The translations under genes and the position numbers were made by a program. The notes under the pieces were generated by a model, which made no database searches, was not told the origin of the DNA, and saw nothing but the letters and a program-made list of their open reading frames with translations. From Gemmataceae bacterium (GTDB lineage Bacteria > Planctomycetota > Planctomycetia > Gemmatales > Gemmataceae): 64,000 bases of DNA. This document shows, in pieces, positions 17,839 through 27,115 of the stretch; within the stretch, counting starts at the first letter, position 1; the number at the start of each line of letters is the position of its first letter. The stretch covers positions 1 to 64,000 of the forward strand of contig JADLBT010000067.1 in the NCBI GenBank assembly GCA_020847555.1, written 5' to 3'.

Positions 17839-19071
17839 ATGCGACGCTATCTTCTCGTGCCGGCCGCCCTGGCGGCGCTGTCGGCGATCGGTGCCAACTG
17901 GATGCAGTTCCGCGGGCCAGGGGGGCTGGGGAGCAGCCCCGAGAAAGGGCTGCCGACGACCTGGTCCTCCCAGGAGAACATCGTTTGGCGGACACAGCTG
18001 CCCGGGCCGGGGACGTCGAGCCCGGTCGTGGTCGGCAAGCGCGTCTACCTGACGTGCTACACCGGCTACGGCGTCGAGCCGGGCCAGGGCGACATGGCGA
18101 ACCTGATGCGGCTGCTCGTATGCGTCGATCGCCCCACCGGCAAGATCCTGTGGACGCGGGACTTCAAGCCCCTGTTGCCCGAGTCGAGGTACGTGGGCGG
18201 CAACAACACCCAGCACGGCTACAGCTCCAGCACCCTCGCCAGCGACGGGAAGCGCCTGTACGCCTTCTTCGGCAAGTCGGGTGTCTACTGCCTCGACCTG
18301 GACGGCAAGGAGATCTGGCGCGCCAGCGTCGGCACGAAAACGAACGGGTGGGGCTCGTCCAACTCGCCGGTTCTTTTCAAGAACCTGGTCATTATCAACG
18401 CCAGCATCGAGAGCGGCTCCCTGGTCGCGCTGGATCGGGACAGCGGCAAGGAGGTGTGGCGCGCCGACGGCATCCGGTCGTCGTGGAACACGCCGGTGCT
18501 GGTGGACGTGCCGAAGACCGGGCCGGAACTGGTGCTCAACGAGTCGAGCGCGGTCATCGCGTTCGATCCGGCCACCGGCAAGGAACTGTGGCGCGTCACC
18601 GGGTTCAACGGGTACGTGTGTCCGAGCGTGGTGGCCCACAAGGACGTGGTCTACGTCGTCCGCGGCGGGGCGCTGGCGATCCGGGCCGGCGGGCGCGGCG
18701 ATGTCACCAACTCGCACGTCCTGTGGCGCACCAAGGGCTCGTCCCTGGTCGCCTCGCCGGTGTACCACGACGGCCACCTCTACTGGGCCGCCGGGAACGC
18801 CTTCTGCCTGGACGCGGCCACGGGCAAGGACGTGTACCGCAACCGCCTCGGCGGGAACTACTACGCCTCCGGCCTGGTCGCCGACGGCAAGATCTACTAT
18901 GTGTCGCGCTTCGACGGCACGTTCGTCGTCCCGGCCGAGCCGAAGTTCAAGGTGCTCGCCCACAACAAGTTTGCGGACGACCCCAGCCGCACCAACGCCA
19001 GCCCGATCGCGGACGAGGGGCACATCCTCATGCGGACCGACCGCTACCTGTACTGCATTGGGAAGAAGTGA
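17839..19071 (+). CDS. PQQ-like beta-propeller exported protein
   Basis: A 410-residue secreted propeller. The signal peptide (RRYLLVPAALAALSAIGA) is followed by the characteristic NWMQFRGPGGLG opening of planctomycete outer-membrane-biogenesis/PQQ-like proteins, then blades with the W-docking motif: VDRPTGKILWTRDF, LDLDGKEIWRAS, LDRDSGKEVWRADG, FDPATGKELWRVTG. No PQQ-dehydrogenase active-site Asp/Glu set is apparent, so it is probably a binding scaffold. ATG 17839 is chosen because GGAAAGGAC lies just upstream; a TTG precedes it in frame. It converges on rex with a shared hairpin terminator. Confidence 0.85.
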   Translation: MRRYLLVPAALAALSAIGANWMQFRGPGGLGSSPEKGLPTTWSSQENIVWRTQLPGPGTSSPVVVGKRVYLTCYTGYGVEPGQGDMANLMRLLVCVDRPTGKILWTRDFKPLLPESRYVGGNNTQHGYSSSTLASDGKRLYAFFGKSGVYCLDLDGKEIWRASVGTKTNGWGSSNSPVLFKNLVIINASIESGSLVALDRDSGKEVWRADGIRSSWNTPVLVDVPKTGPELVLNESSAVIAFDPATGKELWRVTGFNGYVCPSVVAHKDVVYVVRGGALAIRAGGRGDVTNSHVLWRTKGSSLVASPVYHDGHLYWAAGNAFCLDAATGKDVYRNRLGGNYYASGLVADGKIYYVSRFDGTFVVPAEPKFKVLAHNKFADDPSRTNASPIADEGHILMRTDRYLYCIGKK

Positions 19072-19089
19072 GGACCGCGCAAACCCGCC

Positions 19090-19125
19090 CGCAACCGCCT
19101 TGCCGGTCCCGGCAAGGCGGTTGCG
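19090..19125. terminator. Bidirectional hairpin between PQQ gene and rex
   Basis: A perfect 14-bp GC-rich stem (GCAACCGCCTTGCC and GGCAAGGCGGTTGC) with a 6-nt loop lies in the 70-nt gap between two converging genes. There is no T-run on either side. Confidence 0.75.
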
Positions 19126-19141
19126 CCCTGGGACCGGCTGG

Positions 19142-19822
19142 CTACTCGCCGGCCCCGAGCTGGACCAGGAACGCGAGCTGTTCCAGCTGGACGGTCAGGT
19201 CCACCGCGACCAGGCTGACGTGCGACGGCAGCCGCAGCACGACCGGAGCGAAGTTCAGCACACCGCGGATGCCGGCGGCCACGAGGGCGTCGGCAACGAG
19301 TTGGGCGGCCTCTGCGGGAACGGTGAGGATCCCGAGTTCGGCCCCGGTGGCAGCGATGACCGCCGGCATCTGCTCGGGCGAGTGGATCTCCAGGTCATCG
19401 ACCCGCTGGCCAACCTTCCCGGCGTCCGTGTCGAACAGGGCGACGATGCGAAATCCCTGCTGCCGGAACCCGCGGTAGCGCAGCAGCGCGCGGGCAAGGT
19501 TGCCGACGCCGACGACGACTACCCTCCACTCGCGGTCGATGCCGAGCTTGCGGCGCAGGGCTGCTATCACCTCCTGGGTCGGGTAGCCGACGCCGGGGTG
19601 GCCGAGGTTGCCGAGGTAGGCGAGATCCTTGCGGACCTGGGCGTCAGTGATGCCGAGAGCCTCGCCGAGCTGGCTGCTGGAGACGGTCCGCACGCCCGTG
19701 TGGTGGAACTGTTCGAGGTGGCGCAGGTAGAGGCTGAACCGGGCGACACTGGCCCGGGACAGGCGCGGCTCGCCGTTGGCGGCACCGCCGGGCGTCTCGG
19801 GGGAAGGATCCGCTTTCGCCAT
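19142..19822 (-). CDS. rex: Redox-sensing transcriptional repressor Rex
   Basis: A 226-residue Rex-family regulator. The N-terminal winged helix (about 20-90) contains TVSSSQLGEALGITDAQVRKDLAYLG, the Rex DNA-recognition region. The Rossmann domain carries VVVVGVGNLARALL (about 101-114) for NAD(H), followed by DTDAGKVGQRV and LTVPAEAAQLVADALVAAGIRGVLNFAPVVL. Rex binds DNA when NAD+/NADH is high and releases when NADH rises, controlling respiration and fermentation genes. I saw no TTGTGAA-type Rex operator near it. It stands alone between a convergent PQQ gene and a divergent sulfatase gene. Confidence 0.92.
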   Translation of the reverse strand: MAKADPSPETPGGAANGEPRLSRASVARFSLYLRHLEQFHHTGVRTVSSSQLGEALGITDAQVRKDLAYLGNLGHPGVGYPTQEVIAALRRKLGIDREWRVVVVGVGNLARALLRYRGFRQQGFRIVALFDTDAGKVGQRVDDLEIHSPEQMPAVIAATGAELGILTVPAEAAQLVADALVAAGIRGVLNFAPVVLRLPSHVSLVAVDLTVQLEQLAFLVQLGAGE

Positions 19823-20203
19823 GCTCCGCTTTGCAAACCTCCGTTCCCGCCGCTCCCCCCCGCTTACTGGAGTCTAGCCGCCTCCGCGCACCCGGTCAAG
19901 CTGACCGGCCGCGCCTGTGCAAGGCATTGGAACTACCGGACCAAACTCCTATCCGAGCCCGCAGCGCCAGCGCGGGACGAGACACCACCCCGCGCTGGCG
20001 CTGCGGGCTCGGACAGAATGACCGCCACGGTGTCTGGTCCGATATCGCTTGGCGAACTGCTCCGGGGAGGAGAGGGGCAAGATGGGCGCCGGAGCGGCGT
20101 GCGGGGTTGTCCGGCGCCCGGCAGCTGCGTAATTCATTTCTGGGCTCGGGAGTGCCCCCGGGCCGACAGAGCTACCCCGCGCTTTCCCCGGAGGATACGT
20201 CAC
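19823..20203. other. Intergenic region between rex and the sulfatase gene
   Basis: A 381-nt divergent gap. It contains the family A palindrome at 19952-20013 and, further out, a matching GGACCA/TGGTCC pair around it. A weak sigma-70-like pair (TTGTCC at 20107, TAATTC at 20130, spacing 17) lies upstream of the sulfatase. No ORF in it looks coding. Confidence 0.5.
19952..20013. repeat. TCCGAGCCCGCAGCG inverted repeat (family A)
   Basis: Arms of about 25 nt (TCCGAGCCCGCAGCGCCAGC... and ...GCTGGCGCTGCGGGCTCGGA) surround a loop of about 12 nt. The copy lies in a divergent gap, so termination is not its obvious job here. Confidence 0.8.
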
Positions 20204-21685
20204 ATGCTTGCCCGGTTTCTGGCCGCCCTTGCGGTCCTCGGCCTGTTCGCCCTGCCGGCCCCCGCGCAGACGAAGCCGGCGGGCAAGAAGCGACCGAACA
20301 TTCTGTTCATCATGAGCGACGATCACGCCCGCGCTGCCATCGGCGCCTACGGGTCGTGGCTGGGCAAGGCCGCCAGGACGCCGAACCTCGACAGGCTTGC
20401 GAAGCAGGGCGTGCGCTTCACCAACGCCCTGGTCACGAACTCGATCTGCACGCCGAGCCGGGCCGCCATCCTCACCGGCCAGTACAGTCACAAGAACGGC
20501 GTCTACACCCTCGCCGACCCGATCGACCCGCTGCGCCAGCACATCGCCCACCTGCTCCGCGCCCTGGGCTACCAGACTGCCATCTTCGGCAAGTGGCACC
20601 TCCACACCGACCCGACCGGGTTCGATTACTGGCGCATCCTGCCGGGGCAGGGCGTCTACCACAACCCCCGCCTGTACGGCCCGGGCGAACCGAAGAAGAA
20701 GGCGCGCGAGTACACCGGGAAGTACTCGACCGACGTCATCGCCGGCCTGTCGATCGAGTGGCTCAAGAAGCGCGACAAGGACAAACCGTTCCTCCTCTTC
20801 TGCCACTTCAAGGCGCCGCACCGGCCGTGGGATCCGGCGAACCGCTTTGCGGACCTGTTCAAGGGCGCGAAGATCCCCGAGCCGCCGACCCTGCTCGACG
20901 ACCTCAAGGGCCGGGCCAAGCAGGTGCAGGACACGCGGCTGACGGTCGGCGAACACATGAACATGCGCGATCTGCAAACGCCGATCCCCAAGGGCATGTC
21001 GCGCGAGGAGCTGCGGCGCTGGGCGTACCAGCTTTACATGAAGCGCTACCTGGCGTGCGTGGCGGCGGTGGATGAGAACGTCGGCCGGCTGCTCGCGTTC
21101 CTCGACAGCGAGGGGCTGGCTGAAAATACGATCGTCATCTATACGTCGGACCAGGGCTTCTTCCTCGGCGAGCACGGCTTCTACGACAAGCGGCTGATGT
21201 ACGAGCCGTGCCTGACGACCCCGCTCATCGTCCGGTGGCCGGGCCACACGAAGGCGGGAACCGTCAACCAGGACATGGTCCTGAACATCGACCACGCGCC
21301 GACGTTCCTCGACCTCGCCGCCGCGCCGGCCGCGAAGGAGATGCAGGGTAAGAGCTACAAGGCGCTGCTGGAGGGCAAGACGCCGCCGGACTGGCGCACG
21401 TCGATGTACTACCGCTACTGGATGCACCTGGACGGCTCGCACAACGTTCCGGCATGCTACGGCGTGCGCACGAAGCGGTACACGCTGATCCACTACTACG
21501 GCAAGGGGTTGAACATGAAGGGAGCAAAGAACCTCGACCGGGAGCCGGAGTGGGAGCTGTTCGACCGCGAGCAGGATCCGCAGCAGGTGCGCAACCTCTA
21601 CAACGATCCGGGCCACGCGGCGGTGGTGCGCGAGCTGAAGGCCGAGCTGGCGCGGCTGCGCAAGGAACTGGGCGACGAGCGGTAA
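20204..21685 (+). CDS. Formylglycine-dependent sulfatase
   Basis: A 493-residue exported arylsulfatase-family enzyme that would hydrolyse sulfate esters, probably of polysaccharides, in the envelope or outside the cell. The signal peptide is MLARFLAALAVLGLFALPAPAQ. The metal-binding start is NILFIMSDDHA (Asp39, Asp40). The catalytic motif ICTPSRAAILTG places Cys82 for conversion to formylglycine. GKWHLH, TSDQGFFLGEHGFYDKRLMYEP and the C-terminal WELFDREQDPQQVRNLYND are family landmarks. GGAGGAT lies 8 nt before ATG 20204. No anaerobic sulfatase-maturase gene is in the window. Confidence 0.93.
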   Translation: MLARFLAALAVLGLFALPAPAQTKPAGKKRPNILFIMSDDHARAAIGAYGSWLGKAARTPNLDRLAKQGVRFTNALVTNSICTPSRAAILTGQYSHKNGVYTLADPIDPLRQHIAHLLRALGYQTAIFGKWHLHTDPTGFDYWRILPGQGVYHNPRLYGPGEPKKKAREYTGKYSTDVIAGLSIEWLKKRDKDKPFLLFCHFKAPHRPWDPANRFADLFKGAKIPEPPTLLDDLKGRAKQVQDTRLTVGEHMNMRDLQTPIPKGMSREELRRWAYQLYMKRYLACVAAVDENVGRLLAFLDSEGLAENTIVIYTSDQGFFLGEHGFYDKRLMYEPCLTTPLIVRWPGHTKAGTVNQDMVLNIDHAPTFLDLAAAPAAKEMQGKSYKALLEGKTPPDWRTSMYYRYWMHLDGSHNVPACYGVRTKRYTLIHYYGKGLNMKGAKNLDREPEWELFDREQDPQQVRNLYNDPGHAAVVRELKAELARLRKELGDER

Positions 21686-21700
21686 TGGGCCGCGCCTACC

Positions 21701-21754
21701 AGCCCGGAGCGTCAGCGCGGGCCGAGGCTCTCCCCCGCGCTGACGCTTCGGGCT
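21701..21754. repeat. AGCCCGGAGCGTCAGCGCGGG inverted repeat (family A)
   Basis: Twenty-one-nt arms (21701-21721 and 21734-21754) with one mismatch surround a 12-nt loop. It lies where the sulfatase (plus) and RND pump 1 (minus) converge and overlaps the 3' end of the pump gene, so it encodes the pump's last residues as well as being the likely terminator for both. Confidence 0.85.
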
Positions 21755-24700
21755 CGGCCGGCGCCGGGAGGCGCGCCGACGTAGTACGGGCTCTGCGGAT
21801 CCTCCGGGTCGAGGGACGCGGACCCGGTTGGGGCGCCGCTCATCACCAGGGCGAACACCGCCGGGAGAATGAACAGCGTCGTCACAGTCGCGGCCAGCAG
21901 CCCGCCGATCACCGCCCGGCCGAGCGGCGCCATCTGGTCGCCGCTCTCGCCCAGGCCCAGCGCCATCGGCACCATGCCAGCGGTCATCGCCGCGCTCGTC
22001 ATCAGGATGGCCCGGGCGCGGCTCCGCGCCCCCTCGGCCCCCGCGGTCCGGGCGTCGCCGCCCCGCTCGCGCCGGGACTTCTCCGCGAACGTGACGAGCA
22101 GGATCGCGTTCGCGACCGCCACGCCGACCGCCATGATCGCCCCCATGAACGACTGCAGGTTGAGCGTCGTCCCGGTCGCCACGAGGGCGAGGATCACCCC
22201 CACCAGGACGGCCGGCATCGACGCCAGTGCGACCAGGGCCAGGCGCAACGACTGGAAGTAGGCCGTCAGCAGCAGGAGGATCGCCGCCACCGCCAGCGCC
22301 AGCCCCAGCGCCAGCCCGCGGAACATCTCCTCCATCGGCGTCACCTGCCCGCGCACGTCGATCTGCAGGCCGGCGGGCGGGTCCGACAGCCGCGCGGGGT
22401 CGTGGACGACCTGCTTGCCGATCTCGTTCCGCCACGCCTCTTTCCCGTTCGCGTCGGTGAACGGGGACCACAGGGACCGATTGGCGGCGGTGACGGCGCG
22501 GCCGATCTGGGCGGCCACGCGGCCCAGATCTTCCCCCTCGATGTTCGCCGTCATGCTCACCAGACGCCGCATGTTGTAGCGCGCGTACTCGCCCGGCATC
22601 GTACCCTCGCGCACCGTGGCGACGTCGCGCAGCAGCCGCTGGGTATTGCCGACTCGCTTCACCGGCACCGTCTCCAGCCCACGCACGGATGTCATCAGCG
22701 CCTGCGGGATCTCCACCTGTACCTGGTAGCCGATGCCGCTCGCCGGGTCGCGCCAGTAGTTCGGCACGACGAACCGGCTCGACGATGTGGCCGCCACCAC
22801 CGACTGCGCCACGTCCCTGGCCGTCACCTTGCTGAACGCCGCCTTCTCGCGGTCGATGTGGACCTCGACGGTCGGATAGTCCAGCGCCTGGGCGAACTGC
22901 AGGTCGCGCAGCGACGGGACGCGCTCCAGTTCGCGCCGCAGCCGCTCGGCGTAGGCCCGGTTGTCGGCCAGCTTCGGCCCGCTCACGACCACCTCGACCG
23001 GCGTGGGCGAGCCGAAGCTCATCACGTCGTTGATGATGTCGGCCGGCTCGAACGACAGGCGCAGGTCGGGCACGCGCGCGGCGATGCGCGATGCCGGCAC
23101 GCCCTCGGACCGCCACTTCTGCGCCACCCACTCGCGCAGGTGGTCCGGCAGCCGGTCGCGCAGCGCGCGCTTGAAGTCCTCCGCCAGCACGGCCCCCCGC
23201 TTCAGCGACACGCGCACGACGGCCTCTTCCGGCCCGCCCGTCCACAGGTAGACGCTGTTGATCGGGTAGCTCGACGGCACCACGCCGACGTACCCGAGGG
23301 AGATCAGGACGTTCTCCGGCCCGGCCTCCTTCTTGATGAACTCCAGCGCCTCCCGGACGATCGACTCAGTCTGCTCAATGCGCGTCCCGGTCGGCGCCCG
23401 CAGCCGAAACTGGAACTGCCCGGTATCGACGCGCGGGAAGATCTCCGTCCCCAGTTCCCGCCCGAGGAAGAAGATCGCCGCGCCGGCCGCGGCGAGGTAC
23501 ACCGGCACCACGGCCCAGCGCCACCTCGCGGTTAACCCCAGCAAGGTGCGGAACCCCTCGCCGAGCCAGCCGGGCGCGGCGTGCTGGGCGAGGGCGTGCC
23601 GGTGGTGGCGCCGCAGCAGCCAGACCGAGAGCACCGGCACCAGCGTGCTCGACAGGACGTAGGACGAGATCATCGCGAACCCGACCGCCAGCGACAGCGG
23701 CACGAACAGCGCCTGGGCTGCTCCCTGCATGAAGAACGACGGCAGGAACACCGCCACGATGCACAGCATCGCCAGCAGGCGCGGGACCGCCGTCTCGGCG
23801 TTGCCGCGCCGGACCGCCACCGGCACCGAGTCGGTGTGCTCCATCTGCGTGTGGATGTTCTCGACCTCGACCGTCGCCTCATCGACCAGGATGCCGACCG
23901 CCAGCGCCAGCCCGCCGAGCGTCATCAGGTTGACCGACTGCCCGGTCAGCGCCAGCGCCACCACCGATCCAATGAGCGCCAGCGGGATGTTCAAAACGAC
24001 GACAATGACGCTGCGCCAGTCGCGCAGGAACAGCAGCACCATCAGCCCGGTGAGCAGCGCGCCGAGGAGCGCCTCGACCAGCACGTTCTGGATCGCCCCG
24101 GTGACGTGGGGCGACTGGTCGAACTCGAAGCTGACCTTGATGTCGTCCGGCAGGACCGCCTGCATCCTCGGCAGGTTCGCCTTGATGGCGTTGACGACCG
24201 ACAGGGTGGACGCCTCGGCCCGCCTGGTGGCGAGGATGTAGACGGCTCGCTTGCCGTTGACCAGGGCGTACCCGGTCGGGAAATCGGACGCATCCTCGAT
24301 GACCGGCGCCACGTCGCGCAGGAACACCCGCCGGTCGCGGCCGTCCTCCCGGGACACACTCAGCGGGATGCCGCCCAGTTCCTCCGGCCTGACGACCATC
24401 GAGTTGACCGGCACCAGCGGCATCTGTTCCTGGATGCGGATCGACCCGGACGGGCTGATTGTGTTCCCGGCGACGAGCGCCTCGACCACGTCCTCGGGCG
24501 ACACCTTGTAGGCGCGGAGCCGGTCCGGATCGACGCGCACGACGACGGTCCGCTGGTTGCCGCCGAACGGCGGTGGGGCTGATACGCCGGGGATACTGGC
24601 GAACATCGGCCGGACCTTGAACAGCGCCTGGTCCTGGATCTGGCCGATCGTTTTCGTCTCGCTCGACAGGACGAGGTAGCCGACCGGCACGCTGCCGGTG

Positions 24701-25095
24701 TCGAAGCGCATGATGAACGGTGGGACCGTGCCCGGCGGCATGAAGGCGCGCGACCGATTGACGTACCCGACCGTCTCGGCCATCGCCTGGGCCATGTCGG
24801 TGCCGGGGTGGAAGAACAGCTTCATCAGCGCGACGCCCTGAACGTTCTTCGATTCGACGTGGTGGATGCCGCTGATGTAAAGGAAGTGGTACTCGTAGTA
24901 GTTGGTCAGCAGCCCTTCCATCTGGGCCGGGTCCATGCCGCCGTAGGGCTGGCAGACGTAGACGACCGGGAGGTTCAGCTGCGGGAAGATGTCGATCTTC
25001 ATCCGCGTCAGTGCCAGCGCCCCGCCCCCGACGAGGGCGGCCATCGCCACCAGGACCGTGACGGGGTGGCGGAGCGCGAAGGCAATCGGATTCAT
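21712..25095 (-). CDS. RND efflux transporter permease (pump 1)
   Basis: A 1127-residue inner-membrane RND protein with the usual twelve-TM, two-loop duplication. It starts MNPIAFALRHPVTVLVAMAALVGG and continues with the porter domain segments (FPQLNLPVVYV, VVRVDPDRLRAYKVSPEDVVEAL). TM4 reads GLALAVGILVDEATVEVENI: AcrB's Asp407-Asp408 pair is Asp-Glu here. TM10 reads VGVAVANAILLVTFAE, with Ala where AcrB has Lys940. So the AcrB-type proton relay is only partly kept. ATG 25095 is used; the frame is open 33 codons further. The last about 17 residues come from an intergenic repeat. It has no adaptor beside it and shares a divergent control region with a TolC-like gene. Confidence 0.9.
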   Translation of the reverse strand: MNPIAFALRHPVTVLVAMAALVGGGALALTRMKIDIFPQLNLPVVYVCQPYGGMDPAQMEGLLTNYYEYHFLYISGIHHVESKNVQGVALMKLFFHPGTDMAQAMAETVGYVNRSRAFMPPGTVPPFIMRFDTGSVPVGYLVLSSETKTIGQIQDQALFKVRPMFASIPGVSAPPPFGGNQRTVVVRVDPDRLRAYKVSPEDVVEALVAGNTISPSGSIRIQEQMPLVPVNSMVVRPEELGGIPLSVSREDGRDRRVFLRDVAPVIEDASDFPTGYALVNGKRAVYILATRRAEASTLSVVNAIKANLPRMQAVLPDDIKVSFEFDQSPHVTGAIQNVLVEALLGALLTGLMVLLFLRDWRSVIVVVLNIPLALIGSVVALALTGQSVNLMTLGGLALAVGILVDEATVEVENIHTQMEHTDSVPVAVRRGNAETAVPRLLAMLCIVAVFLPSFFMQGAAQALFVPLSLAVGFAMISSYVLSSTLVPVLSVWLLRRHHRHALAQHAAPGWLGEGFRTLLGLTARWRWAVVPVYLAAAGAAIFFLGRELGTEIFPRVDTGQFQFRLRAPTGTRIEQTESIVREALEFIKKEAGPENVLISLGYVGVVPSSYPINSVYLWTGGPEEAVVRVSLKRGAVLAEDFKRALRDRLPDHLREWVAQKWRSEGVPASRIAARVPDLRLSFEPADIINDVMSFGSPTPVEVVVSGPKLADNRAYAERLRRELERVPSLRDLQFAQALDYPTVEVHIDREKAAFSKVTARDVAQSVVAATSSSRFVVPNYWRDPASGIGYQVQVEIPQALMTSVRGLETVPVKRVGNTQRLLRDVATVREGTMPGEYARYNMRRLVSMTANIEGEDLGRVAAQIGRAVTAANRSLWSPFTDANGKEAWRNEIGKQVVHDPARLSDPPAGLQIDVRGQVTPMEEMFRGLALGLALAVAAILLLLTAYFQSLRLALVALASMPAVLVGVILALVATGTTLNLQSFMGAIMAVGVAVANAILLVTFAEKSRRERGGDARTAGAEGARSRARAILMTSAAMTAGMVPMALGLGESGDQMAPLGRAVIGGLLAATVTTLFILPAVFALVMSGAPTGSASLDPEDPQSPYYVGAPPGAGRARSVSAGESLGPR

Positions 25096-25207
25096 CGGAC
25101 CGGACCTCGCGATGCAGCCTGAAGGGGTGCCAGGAAAGAAGCGGCCAGGAGGCATTGTAGAAGATTGCGCCGGCTGGCGGGGTCGCTTCGGCAAGACCGT
25201 TTAGCTG

Positions 25208-25240
25208 GGATATTCTCCCATTGACAATGGGAGAATATCC
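25208..25240. promoter_or_regulatory. 33-nt perfect palindrome in the divergent RND/TolC promoter region
   Basis: Sixteen-base arms (GGATATTCTCCCATTG and CAATGGGAGAATATCC) are exact complements around a central A. A TTGACA hexamer sits at the centre (25221-25226) on the plus strand. The flanking sequence is AT-richer than the window. The position, between pump 1 (start 25095, minus) and the TolC-like gene (start 25418, plus), fits an operator for a dimeric regulator rather than a terminator. Confidence 0.65.
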
Positions 25241-25417
25241 TCCCATCTTTCTGCGTCAGCGACTTTCGCATGCCTTGCCGAAGTTACTGATGTTCCCTGT
25301 CGTATCGTGCCGATCACATTTCCAGGCTTTGTCCGCGAGCGCATGCCGTCCCGGGGCGGCCGGTGTTCGCAGAGCAGCCCGGTTCGAGGAAAGGTGCCGC
25401 GGTCAAGGGAGGTGATC

Positions 25418-27064
25418 ATGACGAGGATGCGCCGGGCCTGGGCTCGGGTTGCAGGCGGGCTTCTCGGAGCGGGGCTCGCCACGGCGGTGTTCGCCCAGGC
25501 TTCCGCGACCGATCGCCCGACCATCGAGAAGGCTCCGATGCCCCAGAAGTCCGCGACGGCCGAGAATCCCCTTCCCGGGCCGCCGCCGGGGACGATCCTT
25601 CAGCCAGGAGAAAACCCGATCGACCTCGGGACCGCCCTTCGGCTGGCCGGGGTCGAGAACCCCGAACTGCTCCTCGCCCGCGCGCGAATCGCCGAGGTCA
25701 CAGCCCAGAGGCAGCTTGCCGTCGCCCAGCTGCTGCCGAACCTGAACGCGGGGACCAACTACGACCTCCACCGGGGGGCGCTGCAGCAATCGACCGGGAA
25801 CATCCTGCAGGTTCACCGCGACGCTCTCTACGTGGGCCTCGGGGCAAACGCCATCGGGGCCGGGACGGTCGCCATCCCCGGCCTGAACTACAACCTCAAC
25901 GTCGGGGCTGCGTGGTACGGCTACCTGGCGAGCCGCCAGCGCGTCGTGACCGCGAATGCTTCCGCGGCGGCCGTTCGCAATGACGTTTTGCTCCGCGTCT
26001 GCCTGGCCTACCTGGACCTGCTGCGCGGGGAAGGCCGGCAGGCGATCTCCCGGAAGAACCGGCAGGAGGCAGCCGAGATCGCACGGCTGACTGCCGAGTT
26101 TGCCCGGACCGGGCAGGGTCGGAAGGCGGACGCCGACCGGGCCACGGTGGAACTGAAGCGGCGCGACGCCGAGCTGACACAGGCCGAGGGCGAAACCCTG
26201 GCGGCGTCCGCTCGTCTCGCCCAGCTTCTCAACCTTGACCCATCTGTTCGCCTTCGCCCCATCGACGGTTGGGTCGTGCCGGCGCCGATCGTACCGGACC
26301 CGACGCCGCTGCCGGACCTCCTGGCCATCGCCCTGCTGCAGCGGCCGGAACTCGCCTCCCGGAGGTCGGAGGTCAGGACCGCGCTGTACGAACTATCCCT
26401 TGCGAGAGTGCTGCCGTTCGCGCCGAACGTCATCCTCGGGTTCAGCGCCGGCGGGTTCGGCGGCGGGAGCAATCTGGTCGCCGACCCGCCGGGGTTCATC
26501 GCTGGCGACGGGAGGCGGATCACGGCCCCGCGGTTCAGCAGCCTCGACAGCCGGACCGATCTCGACGTGGCCGTGTTCTGGACCTTCCGCAACATGGGCA
26601 TCGGCAACCTCGCGCTGATCCGGGCGGCCGACAGCCGGGCGCGGCAGGCGCGGCTGCGTGAGCTGGAGACGCTGAACCTGGTGCGCGCCCAGGTGGCTGA
26701 AGCTTACGGCTGGGTGCAGACCCGGTTCCTCCAGATCGAGGCCGGCGAGTCGGCGGTCCGGGCCAGCCGGGACGCCTACGCCGGGGATCTGATCCGGATT
26801 CGCGGCGGACAGGGCTTGCCGCTCGAGGTGGTGGACAGCCTCCGGCTCCTCGGCCGATCGCGGTACGAGTACCTGGACTCCATCATCGAGTACAACCGGG
26901 TCCAGTTTCAGCTCTGGGTCGCGCTGGGGCAACCGCCGGCGAACTGCCTGGCTCGCCCGGTCCCGAGCGAGCTGGTCCCACCCCCGACGTCCAGCAACTG
27001 CCCGGAACCGACGCGCCTGCCGGCGCCGCAGGCTGGTCCGGCTCCGGCCCGGGTAATTCCGTGA
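25418..27064 (+). CDS. TolC-like outer-membrane efflux protein 1
   Basis: A 548-residue outer-membrane channel of the OEP family. The signal region is RVAGGLLGAGLATAVFAQA. Two helical-barrel repeats follow, each with an NPELLLARARIAEVTAQRQLAVAQLLPNLN-like opening strand/helix; the second half starts near RPELASRRSEVRTALYEL. The repeated GGFGGGSNLV loop is shared with the neighbouring paralogue. ATG 25418 follows an excellent AAGGGAGGTGA. It lies 51 nt before a second OEP gene and is divergent from pump 1, so it is probably the exit duct for one or both RND pumps here. Confidence 0.88.
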   Translation: MTRMRRAWARVAGGLLGAGLATAVFAQASATDRPTIEKAPMPQKSATAENPLPGPPPGTILQPGENPIDLGTALRLAGVENPELLLARARIAEVTAQRQLAVAQLLPNLNAGTNYDLHRGALQQSTGNILQVHRDALYVGLGANAIGAGTVAIPGLNYNLNVGAAWYGYLASRQRVVTANASAAAVRNDVLLRVCLAYLDLLRGEGRQAISRKNRQEAAEIARLTAEFARTGQGRKADADRATVELKRRDAELTQAEGETLAASARLAQLLNLDPSVRLRPIDGWVVPAPIVPDPTPLPDLLAIALLQRPELASRRSEVRTALYELSLARVLPFAPNVILGFSAGGFGGGSNLVADPPGFIAGDGRRITAPRFSSLDSRTDLDVAVFWTFRNMGIGNLALIRAADSRARQARLRELETLNLVRAQVAEAYGWVQTRFLQIEAGESAVRASRDAYAGDLIRIRGGQGLPLEVVDSLRLLGRSRYEYLDSIIEYNRVQFQLWVALGQPPANCLARPVPSELVPPPTSSNCPEPTRLPAPQAGPAPARVIP

Positions 27065-27115
27065 CGGCCGCCCGCCCTTGGACACCCGGCATTCAGGAGA
27101 ACGGGAGACCCAGGT

